Assembly: GCA_035771165.1 (NCBI GenBank) | Contig: JAWNZC010000102.1 | Coordinates: forward strand, 1 to 64,000 | Direction: 5' to 3' | From: Paragorgia papillata | Taxonomy: Eukaryota > Cnidaria > Anthozoa > Scleralcyonacea > Coralliidae | Length of the DNA stretch: 64,000 nt | Translations under genes and position numbers: made by a program | Shown: piece after piece, positions 12,340 through 54,742 of the stretch | Numbering within the stretch: the stretch's first letter is position 1 | Layout of the letters: each line of letters opens with the position of its first letter | Notes under the pieces: model-generated | Told to the model about the DNA's origin: nothing | The model's database searches: none | What the model saw: the letters and a program-made list of their open reading frames with translations, nothing else

Positions 12340-15300
12340 TCAGTCATCACTGTCTGAAGCAAAATCTGGACTTGACTTGCGCTTTCGTTTCCAGTTCTTT
12401 TCTTTGGTTCCTCTTCTTCCTCTTCGCTTTCCGAGGAGGAGTCTTGCTCAGCTAGCTGTGTGGCAACAATCTTTGACATCCGGTTGTTTCTCCTTCGAGA
12501 TTCCTGTTCTTCGCAAACTGAAAAAAGTAACTGGAACTTCTTCTGAACAGAATCGGTGCAATGTTGCTTCACTTTTTCCAAAGATCTCTTTATCATTTCC
12601 TGCTTGAAGAAATCCAGATTCTGGTGGTGCTGGCAAACTTCATAAAAACACTCAAGCTGTACCAAGAGTTGCTCCATAGTTGGCTGCTGGGATGTGCTCT
12701 TGAGCTGTTTTCTGCGATTTCCCGTCGATAGAATCTTCTCAATATGGCTGCAGATAATCTTTGCCAATTCTTTGCTGTAGTCAAAACTCCAGTATCTCAA
12801 CAAGCAAGTGCTCAATTGCTGTTTGGGTTTTCTTTTGAGAGAGCTTGGGCAATCCATGCAAAGGAGCGAAGAAACAATTTCTGAAGTGAGCTCGGCCCCT
12901 TTTAGAAGAAGCAGGATATTTGACATGGCCTCGGAATGGACATTGGGTTTTAATAATGGTAACACATTCAAGAAAGTTCCAACTGGAGGATCTTCAGCAC
13001 ATAAAAGCTGCCACACGTTGTACTGCTCATAAGATTCCCAACAAAGTGACTCCTCCAAAACAGCATCCAAATTTCCATCACCAAATATCACCAAATCCCG
13101 TAAAACTACTTCATGGAGAAGTTCTTTAAGCTGTACAGGGTCAACAATTGACACCATCAGATGAAGCATATCACCATTTCCAACCAGAACTTTAGAAAAC
13201 TTTCGATACATCGCTGGAACCAGGTAGACAAACAGCCTTGGGTCATATGCCTGACAGATCTTCATATCTTCCAAGAGGCTATTTGAAATGGACTTGAAAT
13301 CTTTACAACTCTTTGTAAACTCTTCATACACCAACAGGTTTTCCTCATCTTGGTCACTTGCCCGCAGGTAATAGAGCAAGTGGTAGCCAAGCCTTGGTTC
13401 ACGAGCTTTCATTTCTTGTAACAGTTTCACAATAGTCTCCCTTCCAATATCATGTGTTGGCAGATGAATCAGCTTCCCGAACACTGTGTACAGCGGGCTC
13501 TCCAATGACTCCTCTAGCTCTCGTTCAGTGACTTTCTCAGGCAGACATAATCGGTAATAATCTTCCACCAAGCTGATATTCAGACACGTTGCCAGAGCAT
13601 TACTCATCTCATCGTCAAAATCATTCAATGAGACAACCAATGCCAGGATACTCTCCATTGTGTCACACCTTGCCCCCATGTTACTCTCCTGCTGTAACTT
13701 AAGCACCAAATCACGAAGATCTTCATCCAATTTCTCCAGCTCATCAAAGTCGACCATGTCTCCTTCATCTTCATCTTCATCATCTTTTTCCTCACTTGCC
13801 TTTTCTGGAACGATTGGTCGAAACTTGGTATCTTTCACTTTCATATTTTTCTCTCCATTCACTTGACTATCCATTTCTTCATCAGTGTCTGAGAACTTTG
13901 CATCATTAAAACCTTCAGCCGAGTCCGAGTCTGAATGACCATCTCCACCAATACCACCAAAATTCAGGTTTCCACTGGGAATACCATCACCTCCAAAACT
14001 GTCCATTTTCCCAGCTGGTAACTCTTCTGGTATTTTCCCACTTGAAACCATTAACATGGAAAAACTCTGGAAAGGTGCTACGAACTAGACTTTTCAGCTC
14101 CGGGCCCATTCGAGGATGCTCCAGTATTGGCATAAGAGACATAATCACTTTCTTTTCCAAGATGGTTTTGAAAGCATTCCGGACACATTCCCGTGAAGAC
14201 ACTTGTTGACAATACTCGAGAGAAACTCTGCAAAGAAAGTCAAGTAGGCTGGTAGTAATTTGAACATGACTGCGCAATGAATGGAAACATGACCAAAATC
14301 CCAGGTTCAATATTCATGACATTGTCCGACTCCAATTGGTAAAATAACCAATCGTAGAACAAAGCCAACTTGGAATTTGCTGCGGTGACATTGTTAGGGC
14401 ATATTGATAAAAGCCAGCCAATCACAGCCCATCTTGGTGTAATATCAGAGCCAAGAATTTCATTAGTTGGGTGCACAACTCCACAAATGTACCGTATCAG
14501 GTCAGCTCGAAGACTTTGGCTTTCTGGCTGGCTGAGGTACTGTCTTTGAAACCACTCTTGGTAACGCTTCTGCTGACCAAACTTCACTTTCGAGGTCAAA
14601 AAATCCAATCTTGTTTTCCATGTCTGGGGTAAGACGACTCATTAGGAACTTCCTTGATGTCCGCACACTCAGGAGCTGTGCAATTCCAGTGAACTGGGGA
14701 CAGAGTGTTTGTGGTTTATGCAACAAATCTTTCCACAGCGATTTCATTTCTGGAATTTTCGAGACATTTTGAAGCAACCTGACCAAATCTCTTCCAATCT
14801 GCATGCAGTTAGTGAAACCGTTCTCGTAGGATCGAAACACAAAAGTTAACCTCCTTTTGTCGTAGAGTCTTGTATGCACCAGCTGGAGTGGTCTTCGATG
14901 AGACGAAGATAGCTGTAGACTACAATGGCCATCAGAGATGGAAATTTCTCTAGCCATCCACGGTTCTTTGTAAGAAGATTCAACATAGAATCGGCCAACC
15001 AAACATTAGTCACACTCAAATCACCACCAGCAGCTTGCTTCAGAAGAGCAAGGCCACACAGCATCTGCCCCACTGACATTTTGACTGCACAAACTGTGAG
15101 GTCAACCATAACAGCTGCGATTTTGCCTGATCATTTAAGCGGATATACTTCTCGGGGATCAATTGACACAATTTCTGGACGATGAGCAGCATAGAGTCCC
15201 GGGCAACGAGATTGAGGTCACGGTATGCATTACTAGCCGAGTTTGGCTCGGTGAGTATAACATGGAGTAACCCAAGGCATACCTCTTCATGCTGCTGGGG

Positions 15301-15474
15301 ACTTTTAGAAACAGCGGCGCTCAAAGCATCATGGGCCTGTTTCTCTGATGTGTCCTTGGTCAGTTCATCCACTGTCTTCCGACACCAGTCTAATCTCTCC
15401 TCCAAATCGTCCAGCGCAAACAACGCATTCACTTGATACAGTCTCGACTTACACCTTTCTACAGCAGACGTCAT
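12340..15474 (-). CDS. INTS3: Integrator complex subunit 3 (SOSS complex subunit A), apparently intronless, with frame breaks
   Basis: The joined minus-strand frames give about 1,040 residues, close to the roughly 1,040 of vertebrate INTS3, and align end to end with it by eye. Landmarks are [98 protein letters not shown] and an acidic/basic tail ending [15 protein letters not shown]3 is a helical-repeat scaffold of Integrator (snRNA and pausing-linked 3'-end cleavage) and of the SOSS single-strand DNA repair complex. The start chosen is ATG 15474 (MTSAVERC); the frame is open further upstream but without homology. Frame breaks lie near 15082 (A run), 14884, 14818, 14600 (T6 should be T5), 14298 (CC should be C), 14060 (T5 should be T4) and 12400 (A run). 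Several are homopolymers and no nonsense codon is needed to explain them. No GT..AG introns are apparent, unlike every other multi-exon gene here. It is probably a functional gene with assembly errors; a retrocopy is the alternative. Confidence 0.9.
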
Positions 15475-15827
15475 TTTTTTTGCACAATTTCTACAAATCC
15501 TACGGACACATCCCCGCTTAAAAATCAGGTTGTGCCCTGGACAAATTTCCCTATCAAAATCCACAAAAAAAACTCGGGCAAACTACCACCTCACATATTC
15601 CCAGCACGTGAATGTGTTAATCTGTTATTCAAATAGTCTGGGACTAGAAAAAGAACAGCGAAATTTCGACTACTAAACGAAAATTTCCACCGTTTTCGAA
15701 AACTCGTGTTGTAGGTTTTCGCTCCCATATTACTTTGCGCACTTTTTATTGCGGCGCGCGAAGCACCACGGGATTGACACAGCTCGAGAGACTGGGTTCT
15801 AGTTTTTTGGGAGAAAATATTTTCAAA
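15475..15827. promoter_or_regulatory. Bidirectional promoter region, INTS3 / MRPL20
   Basis: This 353-bp gap separates the divergent start codons of INTS3 (minus) and MRPL20 (plus). It is locally CpG-rich, with GCGGCGCGCGAAGC near 15751 and CACGTG near 15606. No TATA box is evident near either start. A shared promoter is inferred from the geometry. Confidence 0.6.
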
Positions 15828-17728
15828 ATGGTTCGCGGTGGCCTGCGAAAAGATGTGTCAAAAAGGCTAAAGTTTTCGCTCTTGCTAAGGTAAAGGAGCC
15901 TTAGATAGTGTCCTTTTAGAGTCCTTGTTCTTGTTGATAATATTGGGTGTTTGTTTGTTTTTTTATTGGGCAGAGTTTTGGGGCACAAGGGACGATCAAA
16001 AAATGTATACAGTTTGGCTGTGAGAAAGGTGCAAAAAAAACACTACAGAAACAATATGTTGGGCGAAAGGTGCAGAAACGTGATATGCGAACGGTATGGA
16101 TTGAAATGATATTTGTGTAAAAAAATTGCTAGCATGGCCTGATGGGAAATTGCCAACATGCCTTGATGTTGCAGTTTTTGCAACTGGTCCCAGTTTGGTC
16201 TTATAATGTATTTATTCTACACTCGAAATTTTCCTTCACCAAAATTACCTAGAATATAATATCACTATCAACTTATGGAATCAATGAAATTAATAGAAGT
16301 TGATATCAATCAATAATTTATGTTAATTAATTGGTCAATATTGATAATCGTTGAACAATCAATGAAAGGGGTTTTAGTGGCCTTATTGGGTATTAATTTG
16401 TCATCCATGACAATCTTGATTTTCTATCACTGAGTGATTTTGATTTATTGATTGGATTTCTGACCATTGATTTTCACTGATTGCATGGTCACTAGGGTTG
16501 GTGCCAGAGGGGGGTTACAACCCCCCTGTCAGGGATCCATTGGTGGAAAATTTACAGATTTGTTGGGGAATGATCTGGAAGAAAAATTATATTTTGAACA
16601 ATTGGCAAAGAACTTTTTAACTGATTAAGCCAGACAAGTCAGTAATTAATGCTTTAATAGTGAAATAAAACTCCTTTATAAATACAAGATACAGTATATA
16701 TTGTGTAGATCTGCCAACCATAAGCCAACAGTAATAATTACAACACACAAAATTCCATTTCTGTCTGCAATATTGAATGAAAATGGCAAAGGTTAATGAC
16801 CACACCAGGTGTCCAAAAGATTTTTCTTTATTGATAGCTTGAAAATAGATGCTGTAGCTTGTCGGTTATTGCAATTAACTTCACACTAAGAAGATGGAAA
16901 ACACTATTCTAGATGTTAAAATTTTGAAAATTTGAGGGGGGGGGGGGGGGGGGGAGGGAGAATGCCCCCAGACCCTCTTAGCTCTCCTGTTGGGGACCTT
17001 AGCCCCTGTCAAGGAATTCCTGGCACCACCCCTGCTTGAGACATACAGAAGGCATGGGACTTGTACCATAGGGATAGTTTGTGTACAAATATACTAGTAC
17101 TGTACCAAAGATACTGGTATGAATTGGTTTGATGGTACAGTACGAATTTTAGCAAGAATTTTTCTCTGTGGTGTGTGCACTCTAATTTTTCTTTCTTTTG
17201 AATAATTTTGTTTAGATGTGGATTACTCGGATTAATATTGCTTCTAGAGAGCACCATGTCCCATACAGTATCTTCATGAATCAGTTGACCAGGGTACAGT
17301 AACTGATATTGAATACCTTGGGTTAAAAGTAGCTGCTCAGACAATTGTAGATCAGATATGAAACTTTTTTTCCTTGTAGAATAACATTCAATTAAACAGA
17401 AAAATGCTGTCAGAGTTGGCAATACATGAACCACGAACATTCAAGGTGAATTTACTAACTGAAAAATTCCTTTTTCACATGCACATAAAAATGCTGTTCA
17501 AAGCTGTTGAGTAACCTGATTTGTTTACAGTTTCCACCAAGACAAAAATGGTTGAAGGCCTGGGCAGGAAAAAGTTAACAATATTGATACTTTTCATATT
17601 ATTTTTTTATAATAATAAATATATTATAATTTGTTGTATATAACTTTTGTTCTCTACTTCTCTCCCAGGCTTTTGCAGAATTTACACAAAAACGTCATAA
17701 AGATGGTTTACGATCTGCCCTGAAGTGA
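15828..17728 (+). CDS. MRPL20: Mitochondrial large ribosomal subunit protein bL20m, five exons
   Basis: Exons are 15828-15889, 15974-16093, 17216-17293, 17380-17445 and 17669-17728 (TGA). All introns are GT..AG with matching phases. The product (about 116 residues) aligns by eye with animal MRPL20: GRSKNVYSLAVRKV (human GRKNRCYRLAVRTV), KRDMRT then MWITRINIASREH (human NMRTLWINRITAASQEH), QLNRKMLSELAIHEPRTFK (human ELNRKVLADLAIYEPKTFK) and QKRHKDGLRSAL. The protein binds 23S-type rRNA and helps assemble the mitoribosome large subunit; it should be imported into mitochondria. The N-terminus (MVRGGLRKDV) is basic, as expected for targeting. Exon 2 is one base short of frame at an A8 run near 16033-16040, probably a homopolymer error (A9). 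Intron 2 (16094-17215) hosts a hAT-like element. The exons are too short to appear as long ORFs. Confidence 0.9.
16493..17036. mobile_element. hAT-like non-autonomous element in MRPL20 intron 2
   Basis: The ends are inverted: GGTTGGTGCCAGAGG with CCCCTGTCAGGGATCC inside at the left, and CCCCTGTCAAGGAATTCC then TGGCACCACCCCTG at the right. A long G run sits near 16937-16954. The terminus resembles CAGGGGTGGTGCCAG-type hAT ends. There is no coding capacity. Confidence 0.6.
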
Positions 17729-18715
17729 TAGACTGAAGTTGATCGACTAACAGTCCATGTGGTTAATTGAGATAGTCTTTTAGCCAGTGGCCCAGTTCCA
17801 GTACATAACTCTATTCTCTATATCTCGAGTGCTAAGTCACTAACTCCAGGCCAAAAAGTAAAGAGTTGCTAAAAGACTAAAATCCAGTTCCTTACATCCT
17901 GATCAGATCTGCACATTTGATGAAGTTTGTTGAAGAACATATACTTTCATGAACAACAATTTATACAACATTGAACATCAAAAGTACAATGACAACCATA
18001 CAATTTTGACCAAAGACCCAGTTAATTCAACAGAGTGAATAAACAATAAAAAAGCTGCAGTCAGTAGTCTATGATGTGTGCTTTGTAAATGACTGGTTCT
18101 CTGTACAAACAATAAACTAACTTTTTTATATACTAGATAACCCTATCAGTCCTATCCAAACATGGATGTATTGGGGAGGATGCCAAAAAGGGTTAACCAT
18201 CAGCTTGTCATATTAAATTTATACATGACACGAAAACTAGTATACAGATACAGTATATCAATATAATTTTTGAAATATATACCTGTATCAATCATAATAA
18301 TATTGAACTATATCCCATCCCCTCCCATATGATAGCAAACAGTTTGTATTAAAATTTGTTTACAGTTTGTAGTTATTACATTAGACCACAGAGTACAATT
18401 ACATGAGCAATACATTATTCCAATTTTCCATGTGTCCCCTTTGCATTTCCACGCAACAGAGACTTGGCAGAACTGTCACCACCCTTGTAAGCAACCATGG
18501 CCATGGACCAGCTCCCACAGTAACCATTTTACAAACAGTGCTTTTCTTTTTTTTAAAACTCGGAAGTGACTAGTCTCTTGACCACTTTGACCACTTTTTC
18601 AAACTCCGATGTGGGCACTTGCGAGAGCTTCAACCAATAAAATCACCAAATTCAAAATCACCAATTCAAAATCACCATGTCAATTCAATGCTTCATAATC
18701 TTCATATTTTTTTCT
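17729..18715. other. Intergenic DNA, MRPL20 3' side
   Basis: Presumed 3' UTR and intergenic sequence between the convergent MRPL20 and the small minus-strand ORF. Contains a fragment (ACCCTATCAGTCCTATCCAAA near 18142) related to the tandem repeat at 46590-47300. Nothing else is supported. Confidence 0.5.
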
Positions 18716-18997
18716 TTAGCAAAATACACGTACATATGTAGTTGTCCACATTGAATTCTTGTGTGAAAAGCTGGAATCCTTTGTTCCATTAAATGCATAA
18801 AATACCCCGCCAAGAATAGTCACCGTAATAAACGCATAAAAGCAAGTGCACAGGCCAACTGTCCATGAGACACCATATTGGGTAGACAATGTCAAGAACA
18901 AAAACACGGATGTCAGTCCCAAAATTAACTTGAAAACCAATGCCTTGAAGAGTGGAATTCCGACCACCATGAAGAGAAGAAGTTTTAAAATATTCAT
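18716..18997 (-). CDS. Small hydrophobic membrane protein ORF, unrecognised
   Basis: The ORF encodes 93 residues. An in-frame TAA lies immediately upstream of the ATG at 18997. The sequence is strongly hydrophobic in two or three blocks: about residues 4-22 (ILKLLLFMVVGIPLFKALV), 24-40 (LILGLTSVFLFLTL) and 47-68 (VGLCTCFYAFITVTILGGVF). It is probably a small integral membrane protein. It lies head-to-head with WDR33, 478 bp between starts, which is the main support that it is real. The last 20 or so residues (SSFSHKNSMWTTTYV...) look less constrained, so the true gene may splice out before the stop. I do not recognise the family. Confidence 0.45.
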   Translation of the reverse strand: MNILKLLLFMVVGIPLFKALVFKLILGLTSVFLFLTLSTQYGVSWTVGLCTCFYAFITVTILGGVFYAFNGTKDSSFSHKNSMWTTTYVRVFC

Positions 18998-19475
18998 TTA
19001 TATAAAACGTGTGTTGTTGCTTTCCAATCTCCACAAAAAATAGAAATAAATCCCGACCTTGGACCCCACTTGAAAGTCCAAGTCCAAAACCAAAGAGTTT
19101 CCTCGCGGGAAACTCGCGCGAATCTCGCGAGTTGGTGTGGTCTGATCTCACGAAAGGACGGATTAGCCAATGGGATGCGGCAAATTTTTGATATCTCGCG
19201 AGATATCCCACGAAATGCGAGATATCTCACGAAATGCGTGAAACGAAACGCGGTTCGACCTAAAAAGTGTCAGCGGGCTGTTGTGTTTGCACATGCGGTA
19301 TATCCGTCATCACATGATAGTGAACACGCTCTTTGGGGAAAAAATGGCGGCATTTTTCTTGCAAGTGCGGAGGTAGCAGAATATCGGACTTTTTTGGTAA
19401 ATGTTCGACCTTTTGGCTTATTCTGTGAAGCATTTATGAATCTTAAAGACATAAGGGAGTGATATATTTGTTAAA
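18998..19475. promoter_or_regulatory. WDR33 / small membrane ORF bidirectional promoter
   Basis: A CpG-rich gap between divergent starts. It holds a perfect 18-bp palindrome GATATCTCGCGAGATATC (19190-19207) containing TCTCGCGAGA (19194-19203), a second TCTCGCGAG at 19123-19131, and a CCAAT box at 19167-19171. TCTCGCGAGA is a known core element of many TATA-less, often bidirectional, housekeeping promoters in animals. Its use here is inferred. Confidence 0.75.
19194..19203. promoter_or_regulatory. TCTCGCGAGA promoter palindrome
   Basis: A perfect 10-bp match embedded in a longer palindrome, about 275 bp upstream of the WDR33 ATG, with a further half-degenerate copy (GCGAGATATCTCACG) just downstream at about 19218. 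Confidence 0.8.
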
Positions 19476-50866
<31,391 letters not shown>

Positions 50867-51237
50867 GGTCTGGACTTCGAGCTCTGAAAAGTTTAGAAAA
50901 AAAAAAGTTTTAACGTCTGAAAAGTTTATTTATAACTTGTTGCTACGCGTAACGCTGGTGGCCGTGTTGTGGAGCAAAAAAAGCCTGGGGGCGAACAACG
51001 CCTGTTAAATTAGAACCCAGGTTTCCAATCAAGTTAGCTTGAACTATCGCTGGGTTCCAGTCCTTGTGTGGAACCCGAGTTTCGATAATTTGCAAAACGT
51101 TGGCTGTTAAAAAATAACTTTGAACCGTATTAACTGCTTTGGTAAAGATCATGTAAATGGTTTCGTGAATTGGCCAATCACACACAAACTGTTATATATG
51201 GATGGCTTTAGCATATCTTAAAACGTATTTCAACGTT
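50867..51237. other. WDR33 3' flank
   Basis: Presumed 3' UTR. An A run (50898-50906) and GTTTATTTATAAC near 50926 are seen; I could not fix a cleavage site. Confidence 0.4.
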
Positions 51238-52215
51238 AAAGTGCTTACGATACGAAAATTAAGTTTGTCTTATTTGAGAGAACACTTCAGTCAAAATGGA
51301 AATACCTTCCCACTTCTTCTTCTGTAGTTCGTTGCGTATTACTGTATTTCTGTAGCCGCTACCGAAGCCTGAGAAATTTTTTTTGTTGAAAACTGTACAT
51401 AAACAGTATAATTTAGCTTTAAATGGCATTTATTCATAATACAATAGATGTTTATCCCAAATCGATACCAACAGACGAATATACATTAATAATTGGCGAC
51501 TTTTATCGCTAGACTTTCCTCGCGCTTCAGTAGCAGCTACAGAAATACAGTAATACACAACCAACTGTGGGAGTGGGAAGGTATTCCATTTTGACTGTAA
51601 AATGACAAAGTAAGATCTTTTGCAGTTTTTGGTTTCCTTGCTTCGTTGTTGAGATATTTCAGTGCATAATGAGTTATCAGAGAAAGTTATATATATTTGT
51701 TATTATCAAACGAAATCACTTGAAAATTTACATGTTTGGTGTTCTGGGCGAACACACACGTATACATGCTTTCTTTAATTTAAGTTTAGTTTGATAATAG
51801 CAAAGATATACAACCTTCTCCGATAATTAGGTCATTATGCACATCTACGTCACGACTAGCCTGGTACCCTGGCCCAATCAAAGAATATGGGCCAGGTAAC
51901 CACTAAAGATTTCTGCTTTCCTATTGGTTGAAATTTTCGCGCGTTTTTATTGGCTATGAGTGAAATTACAATCGTCATAAGTGGATTTAGCCCTGATGAC
52001 GCGAGAATGAAATTAGTGGTTACCTGGCCTATATTTCATTTGAAATTGGGCCAGGGTACCAGGCTACGTCATGACATGTGAAATTGTCATATCAAACAAA
52101 CTGAAATATCTCAAAAACAAAGCAAGAAAACGAATAACTACAAAAGATCTTACTTTGGCATTTTAAGTGTAATATAAATAAGACAAACTTAATTTTCGTG
52201 ACATATATGCACTTT
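51238..52215. mobile_element. Subfamily A foldback MITE with two internal insertions
   Basis: The ends are AAAGTGCTTACGATACGAAAA and TTTTCGTGACATATATGCACTTT. One inserted palindrome lies at about 51289-51600 (AATGGAAATACCTTCCCACT / GTGGGAAGGTATTCCATTTT). A second MITE lies at 51857-52068. Confidence 0.75.
51857..52068. mobile_element. MITE with AGCCTGGTACCCTGGCCCAA ends
   Basis: Left TIR AGCCTGGTACCCTGGCCCAA; right TTGGGCCAGGGTACCAGGCT. ACGTCA sequence on both sides suggests a target duplication. Confidence 0.85.
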
Positions 52216-52359
52216 AAGTTATTTGACGCGAAAAATAAGGCAGAAAAAAAGGTGGTTTTGAATGCGACGAACAATTTTTCTTACTATGTTATTAAGAACT
52301 AACTGTGAATTTATTAATACAAGGTAACCGCACAGATTTATGTTCTGTCTATGACTTTA

Positions 52360-53490
52360 GTATATGGCTGGGCTTGTTTTCGGGTCATTACGCCAAACGG
52401 CGCACGCTGATCGGTTGCTGAGAGGTCCGGGAAAAGTCGTAATGCCCTCTCGGCACTGTGAGAGGGCATTACGTCCTTTTTAATGACCTGCAATTTTTTG
52501 GCGGGAAAATTACTGAGTTGATTTGAATGAAAATAAAAGCGAATTAGATATATTCGTTGGAAAATTTTGAACAATAATACGTCCTGAAACATCAGTGTTT
52601 CTTTTTATAAAAACGTCTTATTTAAACGCGCGAAAAATAAAAGCCTAACAGGTGTAAACATGAAGCGAAACGAACAGGCTCAAAAGTAAGAACTAAGGTG
52701 AACCATAGTCAATCGAGATATGGTCCAATCTCGTTCCCAGAGCCCACGTTCCCCTTACCCAGCGGGCGGCAAACGAGAGGCTCTGGGATAATCCGTTTCA
52801 CATCGATATTTCATTGGCTGATGAACACAGAACTCTATATAACTCTTCTTCCGGATAACAAGAATCCTGTGATGAACACATCACAGAATTCTTGTTATCC
52901 GGAAGAAGAGTTATATAGAGTTCACTGTGTTCATCAGCCAATGAAATATCGATGTGAAACGGATTATCCCAGAGTCTCTCGTTTCCCGGGTGGGGAACGT
53001 GGGCTCTGGGAACGAGATTGAATATGGTCTGGAAACTCAGCTAAAGTCTTTGTTCTATCTTTTTGTTCGCCTTTATGCATTTTTGTGCACGGTGCACGGT
53101 CACTGAACACATTGTATTTTAGTATAATGAAGGAATTGTCCAATAGCAAGGTTTCAGTTCAATCACTCAACCGTGCTATTTAAATATTAATAAACCTAAA
53201 ACAAAGGATGTGCACGGTGTAAGGTACGGTTCAACATCAAATCACAGCTCATTATAGGCGCTTTGAAGTTTGCCGAGTTTCCAGACCATATCTCGATTGA
53301 CTATGGGTGAACAGCGACACCCGATCAAGACAAACGTAGAACTAACAACAGATAAGAAAACAAACCAAAAGCCATATAATAAAAAGGCTAATTAACCTCG
53401 TTTTCTCGGTCTGTACGGGAAAGTATTTGCCCTCGGTTTCTCTCGCACAAACCTCGCTCCTTCGTCGAAACCTCAGGCAAATACTTTCCA
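52360..53490. mobile_element. Palindrome-ended element split by two nested MITEs
   Basis: The host element parts (52360-52707 and 53306-53490) match 43890-43310 in reverse. Between them lies MITE X (ends CCATAGTCAATCGAGATATG / CATATCTCGATTGACTATGG, flanked by GTGAA repeats). Within X, near its left end, MITE Y is inserted at 52730-53021. Confidence 0.85.
52730..53021. mobile_element. MITE family Y, copy 3, internally deleted
   Basis: TIRs CAATCTCGTTCCCAGAGCCC / GGGCTCTGGGAACGAGATTG, flanked on both sides by ATATGGTC (8-bp target duplication). The centre is a near-perfect hairpin (GAACTCTATATAACTCTTC...) rather than the ORF-bearing body. Confidence 0.9.
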
Positions 53491-53587
53491 AGATATTAGA
53501 GTCCGGCGTTCTACCGACTTTCATGAGTTACATAGTCAAATCTTAAAACATGGTTAAAATATAAAAATTATTTAAAAATAGAGTGCT

Positions 53588-54118
53588 GCGCACTGATCTC
53601 TATACAACTGGATCGCTCATCCGGCTCCGAAAATGAAGCCAGTAGAGATGACGAATTTCGAGTACCAAATTAAGATGGCCGCCACGGGAAATTGTATGTT
53701 TTCGTAGCTCGAAAAACCCCGACAAAAGCCACATTAAAAATATATATGCCATTGGTATCAAACAAAGAACACTGTACAAGGTTTAGAAGCTTAGTTTTTG
53801 CATTTGTTGGTATTATTTTAGCAGTAAAACGTGTTATTTTGTAGTTTTTTTAATCTGCCCGTTAATCGATAAACTTGCCTATATCACAAAACTCGTAAAA
53901 ACCAACGAAATCAATCAATAACTTCATTTGCTTGTATTTCCCTTCTGTTTTTCGGTACTAACAGTAAACTGCCATCTGACAATTGTTTTAAGGCTTTCTG
54001 AGTCCCCCCCGGTAAAGTCTTACTACTCTTAAACCCGCAAGGTACACTGGACCTGGAGTACCAATATGGCCGCCAGTGGCTTCAAACTGTATGAGCAATC
54101 CAGTTATATAGAGATGAG
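53588..54118. mobile_element. MITE family W, copy 2
   Basis: Ends ACTGATCTCTATACAACTGG and CCAGTTATATAGAGATGAGT; contains AGATGGCCGCCACGG and TATGGCCGCCAGTGG. Reverse orientation relative to 28014-28590. Confidence 0.8.
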
Positions 54119-54449
54119 TTGTGCTGCTCATCAAAGAATAAAATTGTTTAAATATCTACCTAACTAAATACTATCTACATAAAAATTTTATCTAGTGCCT
54201 CGCAGGAAGAGCGAGGATGATTTTAAAAGACACATTACTCTTACATCTAGTCCTGCTTCGTCATGTGTATTGACGGATCTCAGGTCAAAACCTCTTTGCA
54301 CACCTCAGATAGGATAGGAAGTGTGTTTAGGACATGAAAATTAAGTTTGTCTTATTTGAAAGAACACTTAAAATGACAAAGTAACATCTTTTGCAGTTTT
54401 TGGTTTCCTTGCTTCGTTGTTGAGATATTTCAGTTTGTTTGATATGTAA

Positions 54450-54742
54450 TATATCATACACGAGGTCGAGGAGGAGTGTTTCGTCAGGATATCCAAACAC
54501 TGAGACGTTTGTTGAAAACCGAGGCGAAGCCGAGGTTTTTGAACAAATTTCGAGGTGTTTGGATATCCTGATGAAACACTCCTCCGAGTGTATGATATAG
54601 CATCTCAAACAAATCAGTATTTTAAGAGAAAATCAAGGTGAAAGTTTGCCTAATTTATGTAATTTCTTCCTCCGATATCCAAACCACAGACACGGTACTG
54701 ATTTCCTTTGTGTTTTCCTCATGAATTATTAATGAGTTTGAG
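54450..54742 (+). mobile_element. Variable-word palindrome element (type copy 1)
   Basis: The hairpin pairs ATATCATACAC with GTGTATGATAT, AGTGTTTCGTCAGGATATCC with GGATATCCTGATGAAACACT, and AAAACC with GGTTTT around GAGGCGAAGCCGAG. A second stem is GCATCTCAAAC (54600) with GTTTGAGATGC (54732). The body carries CCGATATCCAAACCAC near 54675, a third copy of the stem word, and ends ...CCTCATGAATTATTAATGAG. Confidence 0.8.

Noticed and set aside
12185..12607. 140-codon plus-strand ORF
   Set aside because: Antisense to the INTS3 C-terminus; no motifs.
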